Origin: an uncultured Actinomycetes bacterium
GTDB lineage: Bacteria > Actinomycetota > Acidimicrobiia > Acidimicrobiales > Ilumatobacteraceae
DNA: 15,743 bases
Direction: 5' to 3'
Assembly (NCBI GenBank): GCA_937927625.1
Contig: CALBSD010000071.1
Coordinates: forward strand, 1-15,743
Of the stretch, positions 1 through 7,462 are shown piece by piece. Numbering within the stretch: position 1 is the first letter of the stretch; each line of letters starts with the position of its first letter. Both the position numbers and the translations under genes were made by a program. The notes below the pieces were generated by a model, which was not told the DNA's origin, made no database searches, and was given only the letters and a program-made list of their open reading frames with translations.

Positions 1-446
1 ACCTCATATCCATAGAGGCGGTCAAGGATGCGGCGCGCTTCGGCGGCATCGACCAGGCCGTAGTCAAGGTCACGTGGGTTGGCCACTGCCTCTTGAATGG
101 ACTTCTCGTTGATCTCATGGAACACCATTCGGTACACGGGCACCTTTGGCTTGAGTTGTTCAAGGAGGTGCCAGGAGATTGCTTCGCCTTCGCGGTCCTC
201 GTCCGTTGCGAGATAGAGCGCATCGGCTGTCTTCAGAAGAGACTTCAATTCCTTTACAACGGTGCGGCCACGCTCCGTCAGCTCATAAGAAGGCTTAAAA
301 CCGTTGTCAACGTCAACAGCTAATCCCTTGCTGGGAAGGTCGGCGACGTGTCCAACAGATGCACGTACATCGAACTCTGAACCTAAATATTTGGAGATCG
401 TCTTTGCCTTCGCTGGAGACTCGACGATTACTAGTGACTTTGCCAT
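1..446 (-). CDS. topA: DNA topoisomerase I, N-terminal part (runs off left edge)
   Basis: Type IA topoisomerase, which relaxes negatively supercoiled DNA by nicking and passing single strands. About 148 N-terminal residues are present. They begin MAKSLVIVESPAKAKTI, the standard opening of the Toprim domain in TopA, with the conserved glutamate in VESPAK. The acidic Toprim motif follows as ATDEDREGEAISWHL near residues 80-94, whose aspartates bind magnesium. The active-site tyrosine domain and the C-terminal repeats lie outside the window. The ATG at 446-444 fits the family start, and no other in-frame start lies just upstream. A strong promoter-like site ends only about 13 bases before the ATG, so the leader is very short. 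The gene lies 65 bases downstream of the MMPL transporter on the same strand. Identification is very secure. Confidence 0.96.
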   Translation of the reverse strand, partial: MAKSLVIVESPAKAKTISKYLGSEFDVRASVGHVADLPSKGLAVDVDNGFKPSYELTERGRTVVKELKSLLKTADALYLATDEDREGEAISWHLLEQLKPKVPVYRMVFHEINEKSIQEAVANPRDLDYGLVDAAEARRILDRLYGYE

Positions 447-458
447 ACCTTTTTCATC

Positions 459-486
459 GTTAAATGATTTCGTAGGGCTTTGTCAA
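459..486 (-). promoter_or_regulatory. candidate topA promoter
   Basis: On the minus strand a perfect -35 TTGACA (486-481) is followed by a 16-base spacer and TTTAAC (464-459) as a 4/6 match to the -10 box. Transcription would start around 450-453, giving a leader of only a few bases before the ATG at 446. This would let topA be transcribed separately from the MMPL gene upstream. Position and match are seen directly; activity is inferred. Confidence 0.5.
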
Positions 487-511
487 GGCAAGATGCTCAA
501 ACCCTTACGGG

Positions 512-2785
512 CTAAGGGATTGGATGTGTCGGTGTGTGGTGGCTTCCCTCGACGTCGATCTTTGGAAGGACCCGATCGAGCCATTTTGGAATCCACCAGT
601 TGCGATCACCCAGCAGTTCCATCGTTGCAGGCACTAACAACATGCGAACAACGGTGGCATCAACGAAAACGGCAACAGCCATTCCCATGCCAAAAAGCTT
701 CAATTGGCGGTCTGGCGCGAGCACGAATGCGGCAAAAACGCACACCATGATGAGCGCGGCTGCGGTGATGACACGCGCGGTAGCTGCAACGCCGTCTGCC
801 ACAGCGGTGAAGTTGTCGCCAGTGCGGTTGTATTCCTCTTTCATACGGGAAAGAAGGAACACCTCGTAGTCCATGGAAAGACCAAACACGATGGCGAAGA
901 GGAACATTGGTGCCCACGCTTCAACAGGACCGGGCTTGCCGACGCCGAAGACATCAGCCATCCAACCCCACTGGAACACAGCAACGATGACGCCGTACGC
1001 AGCGCCCACCGACAACAGGTTCATGAGAACTGCCTTGAGTGGAACAAGGATGCTGCGAAACACGGCCATTAATAAGAAGAAGGAAACGATGAGCACGCTT
1101 CCGATGAGCCACGGCAAACGCTTGCTGAGGTAATCGGAGAAGTCGATACCGCTTGCGGTGAAACCGCCGACCTTCGCGTACACCTTGGTTGCGGGTACAA
1201 CGTCGTTGCGCAAATGATGCACAAGTTGTGACGTTGCTTCATCTTGTGGTGAGGTTTTTGGATACGCAATGACAAGACCGACTGTCTTGCTTGGCAACGG
1301 TGCAGGGAATGCCGCAGCGATTCCCTCTGTCTGTGCAATCACTTGTGAGAATGCCTGCATTGCTTTTGGATCAGCTGCAGTCTCGCCACCAACGGCGATG
1401 TAGAGCGGACCGTTGAAGCCAGGACCAAAACCCTCGCTGATGAGGTCGTACGCCTTACGCACGTGAGTGTCTTTGGGTGAGTTACCCAAGTCGCTGAAGC
1501 CCAGGCGCAACGAAAGCATGGGCACGGCAAGCAATCCAAGGCCGACAACGGAGACGGTCAATGAGCGCCATGGGTGACGTTGCACGATGCGGCTCCAACG
1601 CCACCAGATGGTGTGCTGGTGGTTGTTCTGTGCGCGATGTGGAAGCGGCTTCTTCAAGCCGGCAACAAAGAAGCGCAAGATAATAAGGACAAACGCAATC
1701 GCTGCACCAGCCTGTGCAAACAAAGCCATGTGCGTGAGGATGCCGATCATTGCGCCGATCACAATGGATCCGAGTGCAGACACTGCAGCCCATGAGGTGC
1801 TTTCAATGCGAGGACCCACCATTGCGAGTAGAGCTGGGAGAAGAGTGACGGCCGCAATCATCATCACTGCAACACCGATGGCCATCGCAACGGCGAAGCC
1901 ACTGACGAATGCAAGACCGATGGAAAGAAGACCAAGAAGTGCAATCATCACGGTGATGCCGGCAAACAGCACTGCACGACCTGATGTATCGATCGCTTCG
2001 ATGATTGCATCTTCAAGGCTGAGGTTGTCATGCATCGCTTCGCGAAAACGCGTGACGATGAAGAGCGCGTAGTCAATGCCGACACCTAGGCCAATCATTG
2101 CGACCATCGAGGTTGCTTCGCTTGGCATCGACATGAGATTGCTGACGATTGCAACGATGCTTGATGCGAGTGCAAGTCCGAGAAGTGCAATTCCAATAGG
2201 AAGACCCATCGCGATGATGGAGCCGAATGCAAGAACAAGAATGATGACTGCAGCGAGAAGTCCCAATACTTCACTCTCAGGCATCGTCATCGTGCGGAAA
2301 ATTTGACCGCCGTATTCAATGGTGATTCCAGCGTCAGAGACATTCTTTGAATCGGCGATGACTTGCTTCGCGACGACGTCCATCTGCGCCATCGTTGTTG
2401 TGCGAGGCATGCTGATCTGGGCGAAAGCGATTGTCTTCGTTTGGTTGATCTGCGAAGGCATCAAGTACGGACTCGCAACCGTGACATCTTTGATTTTCGC
2501 AACACGGTCGAGGGCTTCGGAGAACTCCTTCTTGACTGTTGGGTCAAGAACGGACGTGTCGCTCTTGATGACGATCTGGCCGTTCATACCTGCGTCACCC
2601 GCTTGTACTGACGAGAGCATTTCTTCTGCTTGGCGCGCTTCGCTCTTTGGCATTGCCATCTCGGTGCGGAAGTCAGAGCCAATCGAGCCACTAGCGGCTC
2701 CGATGACGATGGCAAGAGGTAACCAAATACCGAAAACCATGATGCGCTTGTGGCGGACAGCGAACGTTGCGAGACGACGAAGCAA
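512..2785 (-). CDS. MMPL-family RND transporter
   Basis: Membrane exporter of the MMPL branch of the RND superfamily, 757 residues, normally driven by the proton gradient. It has the two-fold RND layout: TM1 at about 15-33, an extracytoplasmic domain at about 35-170, a membrane block at about 172-375, a second extracytoplasmic domain at about 430-555, and a second block at about 557-725. Each half carries the Asp-Tyr pair used for proton relay in MmpL3-type proteins: GIDYALF (D238, Y239) and SMDYEVF (D639, Y640), each followed by the usual SR/TR(F/M) cytoplasmic turn. The start is a TTG; an AGGAG six bases upstream (2796-2792) supports it over any later ATG. Substrate cannot be told: MMPL proteins export lipids, siderophores or drugs. 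It lacks the long C-terminal tail of mycobacterial MmpL3. The gene is divergent from rsgA with an 83-base gap. Confidence 0.9.
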   Translation of the reverse strand: MLRRLATFAVRHKRIMVFGIWLPLAIVIGAASGSIGSDFRTEMAMPKSEARQAEEMLSSVQAGDAGMNGQIVIKSDTSVLDPTVKKEFSEALDRVAKIKDVTVASPYLMPSQINQTKTIAFAQISMPRTTTMAQMDVVAKQVIADSKNVSDAGITIEYGGQIFRTMTMPESEVLGLLAAVIILVLAFGSIIAMGLPIGIALLGLALASSIVAIVSNLMSMPSEATSMVAMIGLGVGIDYALFIVTRFREAMHDNLSLEDAIIEAIDTSGRAVLFAGITVMIALLGLLSIGLAFVSGFAVAMAIGVAVMMIAAVTLLPALLAMVGPRIESTSWAAVSALGSIVIGAMIGILTHMALFAQAGAAIAFVLIILRFFVAGLKKPLPHRAQNNHQHTIWWRWSRIVQRHPWRSLTVSVVGLGLLAVPMLSLRLGFSDLGNSPKDTHVRKAYDLISEGFGPGFNGPLYIAVGGETAADPKAMQAFSQVIAQTEGIAAAFPAPLPSKTVGLVIAYPKTSPQDEATSQLVHHLRNDVVPATKVYAKVGGFTASGIDFSDYLSKRLPWLIGSVLIVSFFLLMAVFRSILVPLKAVLMNLLSVGAAYGVIVAVFQWGWMADVFGVGKPGPVEAWAPMFLFAIVFGLSMDYEVFLLSRMKEEYNRTGDNFTAVADGVAATARVITAAALIMVCVFAAFVLAPDRQLKLFGMGMAVAVFVDATVVRMLLVPATMELLGDRNWWIPKWLDRVLPKIDVEGSHHTPTHPIP

Positions 2786-2791
2786 GGGGGG

Positions 2792-2796
2792 CTCCT
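2792..2796 (-). promoter_or_regulatory. ribosome binding site fixing a TTG start
   Basis: AGGAG on the minus strand, separated by six C residues from the TTG at 2785-2783. It makes TTG the credible start of the MMPL transporter; the encoded MLRRLATFAVRHKRI is a normal MMPL N-terminus. Confidence 0.6.
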
Positions 2797-2868
2797 ACAA
2801 ATTGGGGATGTGTAAAGGCTAGAGATGTCGCGCCTATCAACAGGTACAAAGCGGTACGGTTTCATTGA

Positions 2869-3855
2869 ATGAATGCACATGTCACACCGCCGAACACAGT
2901 GGGTTCAACGGTGCTGTCTGGGCGAATCACCCGACTCGATCGCGGCTGGAGCACTGTGCTCTTAGATGATGGTGCGATTGTGCGTGTCCGAAACCTGGGC
3001 GTCGAAGTTGCGGTCGGCGATTTCGTGGACGTTTCGTCGGATATTGAGCGGATTGAACGTGTTCACGAGCGCCGTAGTGCATTGACCCGCCGTAGTTCTT
3101 TTGAGGGTGCTCGCGGAACGCGACAGATTGTTGCGAGCAACATTGATGTGGTGTTTGTGGTCCATGCGGCCAATGCAACGGTGAACCAGCGACGTCTTGA
3201 ACGTGAGTTGGTCTTGGCCTTTGACAGCGGTGCAACACCGGTCGTCGTGTTGACGAAGATTGACACAATGGAGCCTGCTGCTGCAGAGGCAGTGCGCGCG
3301 TCGTTGGCACAAGTTGCATTGGGAGTTGACATTGTTCTTGTCAGTTCGCGAACAGGTGAAGGCGTCGATCTCATTCGTGCACATTCGCCCGAAGGAACAA
3401 CTGTGGCTTTTATCGGTGCAAGTGGTGTGGGTAAATCCACCTTGGTGAATGCGCTTGTTGGTTATGAGGTGCAACGCACCGGAGAAGTACGCGAGGATGA
3501 CCAACGCGGACGACACACAACAGTTGCAGCAGAACTCATTGCGTTGCCTGGCGGAGCTTGGCTTCTTGATACGCCAGGACTTCGCGCGGTCACATTATGG
3601 ACAAGCGGCATTGGTATTGAACGCGCTTTCCGAGACGTATTTGATGTTGCCGATGGCTGCCGTTTCCGCAACTGTAAACATCTTGATGAACCTGATTGTG
3701 CAGTGCTGGCAGCAATCGAAGCAGGAACTCTTCCACTCTCTCGATTGACCTCAATGCGACAACTTGTTGCAGAGGAATTGTCAGTCGAAGAGGAGCAGAT
3801 TGATCGCGAACGCGCACAAGACCGGCGCGGCTTTAGGCGTAAAAACCCCCAATAA
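2869..3855 (+). CDS. rsgA: ribosome small subunit biogenesis GTPase RsgA
   Basis: Circularly permuted GTPase that acts late in 30S subunit maturation; 328 residues. An OB-fold N-terminal domain (about 12-80) precedes the GTPase domain, whose motifs come in the permuted order G4-G5-G1-G2-G3: TKID (129-132), SS near 159, GASGVGKST (183-191), RGRHTT (213-218) and DTPG (234-237). The C-terminal zinc site is intact as C264, C269, H271, C277 in the pattern C-x4-C-x-H-x5-C. The basic end RRGFRRKNP is typical of an rRNA-contacting tail. The ATG at 2869 has no good Shine-Dalgarno, so the message may be leaderless or poorly led. It is divergent from the MMPL gene and convergent, with an 8-base gap, with the sensor kinase. 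Length and motifs are complete. Confidence 0.95.
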   Translation: MNAHVTPPNTVGSTVLSGRITRLDRGWSTVLLDDGAIVRVRNLGVEVAVGDFVDVSSDIERIERVHERRSALTRRSSFEGARGTRQIVASNIDVVFVVHAANATVNQRRLERELVLAFDSGATPVVVLTKIDTMEPAAAEAVRASLAQVALGVDIVLVSSRTGEGVDLIRAHSPEGTTVAFIGASGVGKSTLVNALVGYEVQRTGEVREDDQRGRHTTVAAELIALPGGAWLLDTPGLRAVTLWTSGIGIERAFRDVFDVADGCRFRNCKHLDEPDCAVLAAIEAGTLPLSRLTSMRQLVAEELSVEEEQIDRERAQDRRGFRRKNPQ

Positions 3856-3862
3856 ATATTGG
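3849..3862. terminator. weak bidirectional terminator candidate
   Basis: CCAAT-AAAT-ATTGG forms a 5-bp hairpin spanning the 8-base gap between the convergent rsgA and kinase genes. Read on the minus strand it is followed by GGGGG then TTTTT; on the plus strand by ATTATTTG. The stem is short and AT-rich, so this is weak evidence; the location between two converging stops is what favours it. Confidence 0.3.
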
Positions 3863-3863
3863 A

Positions 3864-5198
3864 TTATTTGAACTGCAATCCAACGATTGCGCCGCCTCCG
3901 ACGTTGTCTAAAACATAGACATTCGCATCGTTGTCTTCGGCAAACTGAGAAACTATTGCAAGGCCTAAACCAGAACCAGGCATCGATCGAGTGGATGTGG
4001 CTCTATAAAAACGATCAAACACGAGTGGCTTATCTTCGTCGGAAATTCCTGGACCATGGTCACGAACTTCGACCCTCTTTGAGCCAACGTGAATCTCTAC
4101 CGAAGCAGACGATCCGCTGAACTTGACGGCATTGTCGACAAGGTTTGAAATTGCACGCTCTAACTGATGAGGGCGAGCAGAAATCACCGTGTTGTTCGTG
4201 ACATGAACAGTGACCGGAGTATCTGTGCGACGTGATGCACGGTGAGCGACTTCGGAGACCACATCAACAAGGTCAATTGAAATGGGGTCTTCGGCTGCAC
4301 GTTGATCGATTGCCAGGGAACTGAGTTCTGCGCTGAGAGCGGTGAGCTCGTCTACTTCGGCTTTCATGTCGGTGAGAATTGCGAGACGGTCTTGTTCTGA
4401 GAGAGTTGCACGTTCAAGAATTTCTGCATTAGCGCGCAAGCTTGTGAGGGGAGTGCGCAACTCATGGCTGGCATCTTGAACAAGTCGGCGTTGGCGCTCG
4501 CTGCTATTGCGAAGTGCAATCAGCATCGTATTGAAACTGTTTCCGAGTTGAGCAACCTCATCTTTGCCAGACACCTCAATGTTGCGATTGAGGTCCTGTG
4601 TCTCAGCAATAGTCTCAGCAGTATCGGCCAGTTGACGGATGGGACGAGTGATGCGTGATGCAAATAGCCAAGCAAAAGCACCCGAAATGAGAACTGCAAG
4701 AGCTGCAAAAAGTGGGAAATATGTGCGCATTCCATCTTGCGCATTCACAAGGATCTGCGTGTCTTTTGCTACCTGAATGAGCGCACCATCGGGACTGAGA
4801 ACAGTAAGGACACGGAATTCATGTTCAGCAATATCGGTTGTTTCGATGTGTACAGATTTTCCGTTGGTCGTTAAAGCGCGGTCGGCAGTAGAAATTGGCA
4901 ACTGTGGGTATTCGCGGCGACCAAGAATTTGACCATTGGGTAATACCACTTGCGTAATCGCATCGACTTCCGTCTGCATGATTGCTTGATTAACAGGACC
5001 AGGTCCAAATGAATCATTCCAACTGAAACCAGGTCGACTCACGATGCCAAGAATGCGGCTTGCTCGTTGATTCAACGACGTCGTCACTTGATTTTCAAGT
5101 TGTTCAGATGCAATACGGTAGGCACCAAAACTCATCGCTGTTGCGACGACGAAGACCAATGATGCGGTCACTGCTACATATCGGGTCCGGAGATTCAT
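3864..5198 (-). CDS. HAMP-containing sensor histidine kinase (MprB-like)
   Basis: Membrane histidine kinase of a two-component system, 444 residues. TM1 is at about 8-27, an extracytoplasmic sensor region at 28-158, TM2 at about 160-180, HAMP at about 180-233, a HisKA dimerisation helix with the phosphorylated H245 in DASHELRTPLTSLR, then a HATPase domain. The ATP-binding boxes are all present: NLVDNAVKFS (N box), RDHGPGIS (G1), FDRFYRA (F box) and GSGLGLAIV (G2). It should phosphorylate the adjacent regulator. Domain order and H-box resemble the MprB/CpxA-type envelope-stress kinases of actinobacteria, but the sensor domain has no motif I can name. Its ATG overlaps the regulator's TGA as ATGA, so the two are translationally coupled. 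It converges on rsgA. Confidence 0.93.
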   Translation of the reverse strand: MNLRTRYVAVTASLVFVVATAMSFGAYRIASEQLENQVTTSLNQRASRILGIVSRPGFSWNDSFGPGPVNQAIMQTEVDAITQVVLPNGQILGRREYPQLPISTADRALTTNGKSVHIETTDIAEHEFRVLTVLSPDGALIQVAKDTQILVNAQDGMRTYFPLFAALAVLISGAFAWLFASRITRPIRQLADTAETIAETQDLNRNIEVSGKDEVAQLGNSFNTMLIALRNSSERQRRLVQDASHELRTPLTSLRANAEILERATLSEQDRLAILTDMKAEVDELTALSAELSSLAIDQRAAEDPISIDLVDVVSEVAHRASRRTDTPVTVHVTNNTVISARPHQLERAISNLVDNAVKFSGSSASVEIHVGSKRVEVRDHGPGISDEDKPLVFDRFYRATSTRSMPGSGLGLAIVSQFAEDNDANVYVLDNVGGGAIVGLQFK

Positions 5199-5878
5199 GA
5201 TTCCTTCACCGTGTAACCAACACCGCGCACGGTGTACACCAGTCGACTTTCACCGTTCTCTTCTGTCTTGCGACGCAAATAACCGATGTATACATCGAGA
5301 GATTTTGAACTGGTCTCGAAGTCATAGCCCCAGATTGCTTCGTAGATGTAGTCGCGTGACACCACTGCATTCGGCTGTTGCATGAGAAGTTCAAGCAAAT
5401 CAAATTCAGTCTTTGTAAGAACAAGTGCGCGATCTCCGCGATGAACTTCGCGTGAGAGTGAATTCAAAACAAGGTCGCCAACTTTAAGAATCGACTGTGC
5501 ACTTGATGGTGCAGAACGACGAAGCAATGCGCGGCAACGTGCAAGCAATTCATCAACAACAAAAGGCTTCACGAGATAATCATCCGCGCCAGCATCCAGT
5601 CCGGCGACACGATCGCCAACTTCAACACGTGCTGTGAGAAGCAGGATTGGTGTTTGAATTCCACGATGACGCGCCTCGCGACAAACGGTGAGTCCATCTG
5701 CAAACGGCATCATCACATCGAGCACTGCAAGGTCAAAGCGTGTCTTACCTAGTGCTTCCAAAGCTGCTTGGCCATCGTTGACCGCCGTGACCTCGTACTT
5801 CTCAAGCTCGAGAACCCTTTGAACGGCCTTACGAACCGATGGGTCATCCTCTGCAATCAGCACTTTTCGGGTGTCCAT
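5195..5878 (-). CDS. OmpR/PhoB-family response regulator (MprA-like)
   Basis: DNA-binding response regulator, 227 residues, first gene of the two-gene operon. The receiver domain (about 4-115) has the acidic pocket D11/D12, the phospho-accepting D54 in VLDVMMP, the switch T82 and the conserved K104 in YLVKPF. A winged-helix output domain fills about 130-225, with the recognition segment around SLDVYIGYLRRK and the final wing hairpin VYTVRGVGYTV, both standard for the OmpR class. Sequence feel is closest to mycobacterial MprA/TcrA-type regulators. It starts at an ATG with a close GGTGAAG upstream. It is divergent from the secreted repeat-protein gene across 157 bases, which makes that gene the most likely local target. 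Known for the family: such regulators bind tandem direct repeats. The specific target here is inferred. Confidence 0.94.
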   Translation of the reverse strand: MDTRKVLIAEDDPSVRKAVQRVLELEKYEVTAVNDGQAALEALGKTRFDLAVLDVMMPFADGLTVCREARHRGIQTPILLLTARVEVGDRVAGLDAGADDYLVKPFVVDELLARCRALLRRSAPSSAQSILKVGDLVLNSLSREVHRGDRALVLTKTEFDLLELLMQQPNAVVSRDYIYEAIWGYDFETSSKSLDVYIGYLRRKTEENGESRLVYTVRGVGYTVKES

Positions 5879-5930
5879 GGCTTCACCGTAGCCATGATTT
5901 TAAAGGGTTTCCCGTTCCTTGGCCTGATTC

Positions 5931-5974
5931 TTGAGAAGCTCTTACCCTTCTCATGGATACTCCTTACCTAAGAG
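5931..5974 (+). promoter_or_regulatory. repeat-rich control region between regulator and secreted protein genes
   Basis: This stretch holds overlapping repeats. TGAGAAG (5932-5938) is the inverted copy of CTTCTCA (5947-5953), spacer 8. CTTACC occurs at 5941-5946 and again at 5963-5968, a 22-base period, about two helical turns. CTCTTA (5939-5944) is inverted as TAAGAG (5969-5974). A possible promoter for the plus-strand gene is TTGAGA (5931-5936) with GATACT (5956-5961), though a 19-base spacer is long. The repeats sit where a response regulator would act. Function is inferred. Confidence 0.4.
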
Positions 5975-6035
5975 CGTGAAAGTGGTTCCAAGCCAGAAAG
6001 ACCTGGCCCACACCACAACAAAGGAATACAGAACA

Positions 6036-6968
6036 ATGAAGATCAACTCCCGTTTCACAAAGGTCGCAGTGGCCGCAGGACTCGTCGTAGCAACAGGCGC
6101 CGGCGTTCTCGGACTCACCGGTTTCGCAAGTGCTCAGATGGCAAGCAACAACTCACCAGCAGTCGTTACCGTTGCCGACAGCAATGGCACAGCCGCAGAT
6201 TCTGGTGCATCCGCATCGGGTGATGTGGAAGCTGAAGCAACTGATCCAGTCGATGCACCTGATGAGGCGAATCACCCATCGCCCATCACAGATGCCGCAA
6301 AGGCTCTCGGAATGACCGAAGCTGAACTCACCACTGAGTTGCAGGGCGGCAAGTCCATCGCAGATGTAGCGAAGGCGAAGAGTGTCAATCTCGACACAGT
6401 GATCGCAGCAATTACTGCAGGCTTCAAGGCTCACCTTGACGAAGAGGTTGCATCGGGTGAGCACACGCAGGCTGAAGCCGATGCAAAGCTCGCTGAGTTC
6501 AAGACTCGCGTTACGTCAATGGTGAACACCGCTGGACTTCCACAACGTGGTGGCAAGGGTGGCCATGGTCCGATGCGGTTTGCGACTGCGAAGCTTGCAA
6601 CAACGCTGAAGTTGTCTCAGACGGAATTGCAGACGCAGTTGCAGTCGGGCAAGTCATTGAAGCAGATTGCCGATGCTCAGAAAGTTGACATTGCCGATGT
6701 AAAAGCAACATTGACTTCCGATTTCAAGGCTCATCTTGACGAAGAGGTTGCATCGGGTGAGCACACGCAAGCTGAAGCCGATGCAAAGCTTGCTGAGTTC
6801 AAGACTCGTCTTGATGACATGGTGAACCGAGTCGGCCCTGCAGATGGGCCGGAAGGTCATGGACATGGACATGGCGGTCGCGGTGGTCGTGGCCATGATG
6901 ACCAAGACGAGATGCCAGGTGCGCCAACAGTTCCCGCACAGGGAACTGGCACATCAACACACGCATAG
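6036..6968 (+). CDS. secreted protein with two tandem modules and a His/Gly-rich tail
   Basis: Exported protein of 310 residues, no assigned function. The ATG at 6036 follows AAGGA (6021-6025); an upstream in-frame TTG at 5931 would add 35 residues that spoil the signal peptide. Residues 1-33 form a Sec signal peptide (SRFTK basic start, hydrophobic core, ASA cleavage box before Q34). An acidic, low-complexity linker spans 35-85. Two modules follow, about 86-168 and 185-269, exactly 100 residues apart. Each pairs a LxMTEAEL/LKLSQTEL helix with GKS(I/L)xxIA and an identical HLDEEVASGEHTQAEADAKL helix. This pattern resembles DUF2680-like secreted repeats of Gram-positive bacteria (from memory, not searched). 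The tail has HGHGHGGRGGRGHDD, a possible metal-binding patch. It is divergent from the kinase operon and ends at a strong terminator. Likely an envelope protein under that regulator; this is inference. Confidence 0.85.
   Translation: MKINSRFTKVAVAAGLVVATGAGVLGLTGFASAQMASNNSPAVVTVADSNGTAADSGASASGDVEAEATDPVDAPDEANHPSPITDAAKALGMTEAELTTELQGGKSIADVAKAKSVNLDTVIAAITAGFKAHLDEEVASGEHTQAEADAKLAEFKTRVTSMVNTAGLPQRGGKGGHGPMRFATAKLATTLKLSQTELQTQLQSGKSLKQIADAQKVDIADVKATLTSDFKAHLDEEVASGEHTQAEADAKLAEFKTRLDDMVNRVGPADGPEGHGHGHGGRGGRGHDDQDEMPGAPTVPAQGTGTSTHA
6423..6508 (+). repeat. intragenic direct repeat, copy 1 (copy 2 at 6723-6808)
   Basis: 86 bases recur exactly 300 bases later at 6723-6808 with three differences, all third-position and silent (CAC/CAT His, CAG/CAA Gln, CTC/CTT Leu). 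The parts of the two modules outside this block are clearly diverged at both DNA and protein level, so the block has been kept alike by recent exchange or very strong selection. Confidence 0.9.
6723..6808 (+). repeat. intragenic direct repeat, copy 2
   Basis: Second copy of the 86-base unit beginning at 6423. It encodes the same helix with residues HLDEEVASGEHTQAEAD and keeps the frame because the copies are 300 bases apart. Confidence 0.9.
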
Positions 6969-6974
6969 TGCATC

Positions 6975-6990
6975 GTCACCGTCTGGTGAC
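6975..6990 (+). other. small hairpin just after the secreted-protein gene
   Basis: GTCACC-GTCT-GGTGAC, a perfect 6-bp stem with a tetraloop starting 6 bases past the stop. It is followed by ATGAAC, not T-rich sequence, so it is not a terminator by itself; it could protect the 3' end of the message upstream of the main terminator. Confidence 0.4.
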
Positions 6991-7014
6991 ATGAACAAGA
7001 GATCCCCCTTATAG

Positions 7015-7056
7015 GCGGCCGGAGTCAAGCAAATGCAAGGCTCCGGCCGCTCTGTT
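7015..7056 (+). terminator. rho-independent terminator
   Basis: GCGGCCGGAG (7015-7024) pairs perfectly with CTCCGGCCGC (7041-7050), a 10-bp GC-rich stem with a 16-base loop, followed by TCTGTTTCTCTC. It ends the plus-strand secreted-protein gene. The minus-strand tad genes end at 7061, and the stem could also stop them, although the minus-strand side lacks a T run. Confidence 0.8.
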
Positions 7057-7060
7057 TCTC

Positions 7061-7462
7061 TCATTCATTGATGAGAACAGGTACGGCCTCTATCAGGACT
7101 GTCGATTGCGCTGACACAGAAACCTTTGGAATCGGAATACCGATAAGTGGAATGTGTATCTTCTCTGTCAGATGCACGGTGAGAAATTGCCCTGTCGCAT
7201 CTATGGATTCGGAGTGACTGATTTCATTTGCATTCAGTATCGATTCGACGACGTGAGAAGGGTTCTCTGATGTGCTGGCCGCACGTGCGGCAAGACGTGC
7301 CGTGTCAGCAAGGCGAATGGATGTCAGACCAATGCCTATAACTGCACACAACATTGCAACACAGAAAATGAAGAGCGGCAGCAGAAGTGCAAATTCAATA
7401 GTGGCCTGCCCAGCCTCACAATCAACCTTGTGACGGTGGATTCGACCGTTGAACGATTCCAT
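7061..7462 (-). CDS. tadE: TadE-like minor prepilin
   Basis: Pseudopilin of the Tad (Flp) pilus, 133 residues from the chosen start. A short charged N-terminus leads to EAGQATIEF, which fits the G|xxxxE(F/Y) site cut by the Tad prepilin peptidase (cut after G18, E at +5). One hydrophobic helix follows (FALLLPLFIFCVAMLCAVIG), then a region with RLADTARLAARAA as in TadE proteins, and a small C-terminal domain. I chose the ATG at 7462. It lies inside the flp gene, giving a 41-base overlap in another frame. A GTG at 7507 or a TTG at 7489 preceded by AGGA would also be possible. It is the last gene of the tad operon. In M. tuberculosis the corresponding places are Rv3655c and Rv3654c; only one such gene is present here. 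Confidence 0.82.
   Translation of the reverse strand: MESFNGRIHRHKVDCEAGQATIEFALLLPLFIFCVAMLCAVIGIGLTSIRLADTARLAARAASTSENPSHVVESILNANEISHSESIDATGQFLTVHLTEKIHIPLIGIPIPKVSVSAQSTVLIEAVPVLINE

Noticed and set aside
1587..2822. Plus-strand open frames opposite the MMPL gene
   Set aside because: They are antisense shadows of a well-supported RND transporter, with no recognisable domain or ribosome binding site.
5931..6035. TTG-initiated 35-residue extension of the secreted repeat protein
   Set aside because: It has no Shine-Dalgarno, would bury the signal peptide, and overlaps the control region. AAGGA before ATG 6036 is better.
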